A DNA stretch of 64,000 bases, taken from NCBI RefSeq assembly GCF_024171785.1, contig NZ_JAMTCK010000002.1, positions 496,001 to 560,000 on the forward strand, written 5' to 3'. Below the pieces are notes generated by a model that saw nothing but the letters and a program-made list of their open reading frames with translations, ran no database searches and was not told the DNA's origin. Each line of letters begins with the position of its first letter. The stretch's first letter is position 1. The translations under genes and the position numbers were made by a program. Positions 60,691 to 64,000 of the stretch are shown piece by piece. This stretch comes from Goodfellowiella coeruleoviolacea. GTDB taxonomy: Bacteria > Actinomycetota > Actinomycetes > Mycobacteriales > Pseudonocardiaceae.

Positions 60691-61251
60691 TCAGAACACG
60701 AAGCAGTCGGTGTAGCCGGCCTCGCGCACGGCGAGGGTGGCCAGGCCACCGGCGTTCTGCCGCACCTGGGCGATCTCGGTGGCGTGCGGTGTGGTGCTGG
60801 TGCACGAGGTGGGCGAGCTGTGCCCGGACATCAGGTAGTCGCACCGGCCGTTGCGGTTGTCCGGCAGGCTGAGGATGTGGCCCAGCTCGTGGGCGGCGAT
60901 CCGGGGCGGGTAGAAGCCGTCGACAACGGCCTCGCGTCCCATGTAGACGGTGCCGCGGCCGAAGCCGCCGGGGTAGGTCCTCGGCCAGCCGTCGTCCGCG
61001 TAGATCCTGACCGTTGCCTGGGCACCGGTCGCCGGTTTGAACTGGATGGTGGGCACCGCCTTGTTCCACGCGGCGGCACCCTCGTTGACCGCGGCCTGGA
61101 ACTCCTGTGCACCACTGGCGTCGTAGTAGATCGTGCGGACGGCGAGTGGCGCGGGTGCCGCGCTCGCGGCCGGTGCCCCGACGAGCGCGATCATCGTGAG
61201 CATCAGCCCGACGGCGGTGGCCATCGCCCTGACAGCGTTGCGCACGGACAT
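60691..61251 (-). CDS. Snapalysin-type secreted metalloprotease (M7 family)
   Basis: The 186-residue protein has a signal peptide (1-32, cleavage after ASA) and the complete zinc motif HELGHILSLPD at residues 121-131 (His121, Glu122, His125, Asp131). This HExxHxxxxxD form, with Asp as third ligand, defines snapalysins. Two cysteine pairs near CDYLMSGHSSPTSC and the C-terminus suggest disulfides. It is a small extracellular protease. Relatives of this length lack a pro-region of their own, as here. The ATG at 61251 follows AGGAGAAC. Confidence 0.92.
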   Translation of the reverse strand: MSVRNAVRAMATAVGLMLTMIALVGAPAASAAPAPLAVRTIYYDASGAQEFQAAVNEGAAAWNKAVPTIQFKPATGAQATVRIYADDGWPRTYPGGFGRGTVYMGREAVVDGFYPPRIAAHELGHILSLPDNRNGRCDYLMSGHSSPTSCTSTTPHATEIAQVRQNAGGLATLAVREAGYTDCFVF

Positions 61252-61594
61252 GCGTTCTCCTTAAGCCGGTCCGGCGAGAAACACGGGCTATTGTCCAGAC
61301 CAACCCGAACACCGGCCATCCGCCGAACGTATCCGCTGATTGGTCCGCCGGGCCACCGGACGGGCCAGGACGGTCGGCCGGAGATCACACCGAGCCTGGT
61401 GACCCCCAGCACGGAACGATTAAGCCGGGCGCGCACCATCCCCTGGCGTGATCGCACTCCAGCACAACGGGAAAACCGCGACTTCGCGCCGAGCGAACCA
61501 GCACGCCGCACGTTGACTCCAGGTGTTGACTGTTGACCGCGTGCGATGACCGCCCACAAAGGCCGGACTCGCGTTGGTGGGCCCGGTCGGCGGC
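61252..61594. other. Gap between the protease and UvrA-like genes
   Basis: The 343 nt contain no supported gene. Upstream of the protease start lies an AT-richer stretch (about 61300-61350). No strong hairpin was found after the UvrA-like stop. Confidence 0.3.
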
Positions 61595-63988
61595 TCAGCG
61601 GTGCTCGGCCGAGGCGGCTGCCAGGGCCTGGCGCAGGTGGGTGGCGGTGTGCGAGTGGGGCACGTCGCACAGCGCCCTCGGGGTGCCCTCGAACAGGATC
61701 TGGCCGCCGCTGCTGCCGCCCTCCGGCCCCAGGTCGATGACCCAGTCGGCGTGCGCGATGACGTCGAGGTTGTGCTCGATCACCACGGCGGTGCCGGCGT
61801 GGGTGTCCACCAGCCGGTCCAGCACGTCGAGCAGGCGTGCGACATCGGACATGTGCAGCCCGGTGGTCGGTTCGTCGAGGACGTAGATGGCGCCCTGCCG
61901 GTGCAGGTGGGTGGCGAGCTTGACGCGCTGCCGCTCGCCACCGGACAGGGTGGTGAGCGGTTGGCCCAGCCGCAGGTAGTCCAGTCCGACATCGACCAGG
62001 GCGTCCAGGACCGGCGCGACCGCGCGCTGTCCACTGAGGAATTCCCGCGCCTGGGCGACGGTCATCTCCAGCACGTCGCTGATGGTCCTGCCGTTCAGGT
62101 GGTAGGTCAGCACCTCGGCGGTGAACCGCCGGCCCTGGCAGCTCTCGCAGACGGCGGAGACCTCACCCAGGTGGGCCACGTCCGAGTAGATCACCCCCAT
62201 GCCCTCGCAGGTCGGACACGCGCCGGCCGAGTTGGCGCTGAACAGGGCGGGGCTCACGCCGTTGGCCCTGGCGAACGCCTTGCGGATCGGGTCGAGCAAA
62301 CCGGTGTAGGTGGCGGTGGTGGAGCGCCGGTTCGCGGTGAGCGCCGACTGGTCCACGACGACGGCCTCCGGGTGCTGGGCGCAGAGCACGCCGTACACCA
62401 GGCTGGACTTGCCGGATCCGGCCACACCGGACACCACGGTGAGCACCCCGGTGGGAATCTCGACGGTGAGGTCGCGCAGGTTGTGCAGGGTGGCACCGGA
62501 CACGGTGAGGTGTCCGGTGGGGGTGCGCACCGCGTCCTTGAGCCTGGTCCGGGCCCGCATGTGCCTGCCGGTCGGGGTGTCCGCGGTGGACAGTGCCGCC
62601 ACGTCGCCGGTGAACACCACCCGGCCGCCGTTGTCACCCGCTCCCGGGCCGATGTCGATGACGTGGTCGGCGGCGGCGATGACGTCCGGATCGTGCTCGA
62701 CGGCCAGCACGGTGTTCCCGTTGTCCCGCAACGACAGCAGCAGGTCGGTGAGCCGCCGCACGTCTCGGGCGTGCAGACCGGTGCTCGGCTCGTCGAAGAT
62801 GTAGAGCATGTCGGTCAGCGTGCTGGCCAGGTGCCGGACGATCTTGACCCGCTGGGATTCCCCGCCGGAGAGCGTGTCCGTCCTGCGGTCCAGGCTCAGG
62901 TAGCCCAGTCCGATGTCGACGAGGTGGCCGACGCGTTCGGCCAGTGCGTCGACGATCGGCGCGGCGGTCGGCAGGTCGAGGCCGGTCAACACGTCGTGCA
63001 GGTGGGCGGCTTCCATCGCGGACAGCTCCGCGATGCCGTGCCCGGCCACCCGGCAGTCCAGCGCCGCCCGGGACAGTCGGGCACCACCGCAGTCCGGACA
63101 CGACACCGACGTGGTGAACCGCTCGACCATCTGCCGGGTGCGCTGGCCCAACTCGGCGCTGTCCCGCTGGATGTACAGCCGCCGGAACTTCACGACCGCG
63201 CCCTCGTAGGAGGCGTTGACCTGCTGCCCCCTGACGTCCACCGGAACCGAGCCGGAGGTCGAGTACAGCAGGGTGTGCCGCTCCTCCTCGGTGTAGTCGC
63301 GGACCGGCTTGTCCGGGTCGAGCCGCTCGGAACGGGCGTAGACCTGCCAGTACCAGGAGCCGACCTTGAACGCCGGGGCGAGCAGGGCGCCCTCGTTGAG
63401 CGAGCGGTCCGGGTCCAGGAAGGCGGTCATGTCGATGTCGATGACCTCGCCGAGCCCCGCACAGCCGGGACACATGCCGGTCGGCAGGTTGAACGAGAAC
63501 GCGTCGGGGCCACCGACGGCGGGCGTGCCCGCGCGGGAGAACAGCAACCGCAGCAGCGGTGCGATGTCCGTGGCAGTGCCCACAGTGGACCGGGAACCGC
63601 CGCCGAGGCGGCGCTGGTCCACGACGACCACCGCGGACAGGTGCTCGATCATGTCCACGTTGGGATGGCCGTAGCTGGGCAGGAACCCGCGGACGAACGC
63701 CGGCAGCGTCTCGTAGAGCTGCCGCTGCGCCTCGGTCGCGATGGTGTCGAACACCAGTGACGACTTCCCCGATCCGGACACGCCGGTCACCACGGTGAAC
63801 TTCCGCTTGGGGATCTCCACGTCGATGTTGGCCAGGTTGTGCTCGCGCGCGCCGACCACCCGGATCCGCTCGCCCGCCGCGGCCGGCCGAGCCGTGGCCG
63901 GTCCGGTCGGGTTCGCCGCGCCTCCTTCCCCACTTCGCCGGCCGCCTGGTTCGGTCGGAACCCGCCAGGAGGGTGCCGCTGTGCGCAC
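61595..63988 (-). CDS. UvrA-like ABC ATPase (UvrA2/drug-resistance class)
   Basis: The 797-residue protein has two ABC domains. Walker A motifs are VTGVSGSGKSS and SGVAGSGKSS. Signatures are LSGGESQRVKI and LSGGERQRVKL, and the Walker B motifs are IFDEPSTGLHARD and VLDEPTTGLHMSD. Zinc-module cysteines (CPGCAGLGE, CPDCGG, CPTCEGMG, CESCQG) are present. The length is about 150 residues less than UvrA, because the UvrB-interaction region after the first Walker A is missing, as in UvrA2 and DrrC-like proteins. It probably binds DNA or gives resistance to DNA-binding compounds, and is not the housekeeping excision protein. The GTG at 63988 is 12 nt from the edge, so a start further right is possible. 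Confidence 0.88.
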   Translation of the reverse strand: MRTAAPSWRVPTEPGGRRSGEGGAANPTGPATARPAAAGERIRVVGAREHNLANIDVEIPKRKFTVVTGVSGSGKSSLVFDTIATEAQRQLYETLPAFVRGFLPSYGHPNVDMIEHLSAVVVVDQRRLGGGSRSTVGTATDIAPLLRLLFSRAGTPAVGGPDAFSFNLPTGMCPGCAGLGEVIDIDMTAFLDPDRSLNEGALLAPAFKVGSWYWQVYARSERLDPDKPVRDYTEEERHTLLYSTSGSVPVDVRGQQVNASYEGAVVKFRRLYIQRDSAELGQRTRQMVERFTTSVSCPDCGGARLSRAALDCRVAGHGIAELSAMEAAHLHDVLTGLDLPTAAPIVDALAERVGHLVDIGLGYLSLDRRTDTLSGGESQRVKIVRHLASTLTDMLYIFDEPSTGLHARDVRRLTDLLLSLRDNGNTVLAVEHDPDVIAAADHVIDIGPGAGDNGGRVVFTGDVAALSTADTPTGRHMRARTRLKDAVRTPTGHLTVSGATLHNLRDLTVEIPTGVLTVVSGVAGSGKSSLVYGVLCAQHPEAVVVDQSALTANRRSTTATYTGLLDPIRKAFARANGVSPALFSANSAGACPTCEGMGVIYSDVAHLGEVSAVCESCQGRRFTAEVLTYHLNGRTISDVLEMTVAQAREFLSGQRAVAPVLDALVDVGLDYLRLGQPLTTLSGGERQRVKLATHLHRQGAIYVLDEPTTGLHMSDVARLLDVLDRLVDTHAGTAVVIEHNLDVIAHADWVIDLGPEGGSSGGQILFEGTPRALCDVPHSHTATHLRQALAAASAEHR

Positions 63989-64000
63989 ATCGGTGTCGCC

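Noticed and set aside
1-64000. tRNA, rRNA, CRISPR array, prophage or plasmid origin
   Set aside because: No supporting sequence patterns were seen anywhere in the window.

Overview
The window is a 64 kb piece of a high-GC actinomycete chromosome. The likely source is the Pseudonocardiaceae (a Saccharothrix/Amycolatopsis/Crossiella-like organism). The evidence is many GTG starts, an F420-pathway FO synthase, Tat and lipoprotein exports, GlnX/PknG-type signalling, a glpD-tetR-flavoprotein-dagK block arranged as in mycobacteria, and the recurrent word TCCAC(A/T)GTGGA. No rRNA, tRNA, CRISPR array or prophage was seen. The family assignment is an inference.

Layout. 1-1009: 5' part of fbiC (FO synthase), minus strand. 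1157-2761: an IS1634-like transposase gene without visible terminal repeats. 2.8-7.2 kb: a PEBP/YbhB protein, Ku with a coupled Cys/His-rich mini-protein, a hypothetical protein, a secreted repeat protein and an orphan MbtH. 7.2-12 kb: glpD-tetR divergent from an alkyl-DHAP-synthase-like flavoprotein and a diacylglycerol kinase. 12.3-15.1 kb: a single-chain, mitochondrial-type PheRS-like protein and a GT39-type mannosyl/arabinosyltransferase-like membrane protein. 15.2-21 kb: a galactarate/L-talarate utilisation locus (GudP-like transporter, LysR regulator, KdgD, talarate/galactarate dehydratase) followed by a TauE/SafE permease. 21.8-24.1 kb: two tandem GH18 chitinase-like genes behind two DasR-type dre sites. 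24.1-25.6 kb: an MBL hydrolase divergent from a MarR regulator. 25.6-32.3 kb: an oligopeptide-type ABC transporter operon.

33.0-41.2 kb is the most notable region: a compact seven-gene phosphonate biosynthesis operon. It encodes an aldehyde dehydrogenase, a D-2-hydroxyacid dehydrogenase, an Fe-type ADH/phosphonoacetaldehyde reductase, hydroxyethylphosphonate dioxygenase, PEP mutase, phosphonopyruvate decarboxylase and a TauE/SafE permease. Read as a pathway it goes PEP -> phosphonopyruvate -> phosphonoacetaldehyde -> 2-hydroxyethylphosphonate -> hydroxymethylphosphonate -> phosphonoformaldehyde -> phosphonoformate, then export. These are the early steps of phosphinothricin biosynthesis, but no later phosphinothricin genes are present. 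The predicted end product is therefore phosphonoformate itself (the compound known as foscarnet) or a simple derivative.

41.2-52.7 kb: small membrane proteins, a GlxA/AraC regulator, a GH30 beta-1,6-galactanase-like enzyme, a TetR regulator, a beta-helix lipoprotein operon, a Tat-exported DyP peroxidase and an LAxTG-anchored SdrD-like surface protein. 52.9-60.5 kb: a five-gene, translationally coupled minus-strand operon. It encodes a helical protein, a PknG-like kinase, a VWA/zinc-ribbon protein, a four-TM GlnX-like sensor and a lipoprotein solute-binding protein. It resembles an expanded version of the mycobacterial GlnH-GlnX-PknG nutrient-sensing cassette. 60.7-64 kb: a snapalysin-type metalloprotease and a UvrA2-like ABC ATPase whose start lies at the right edge.
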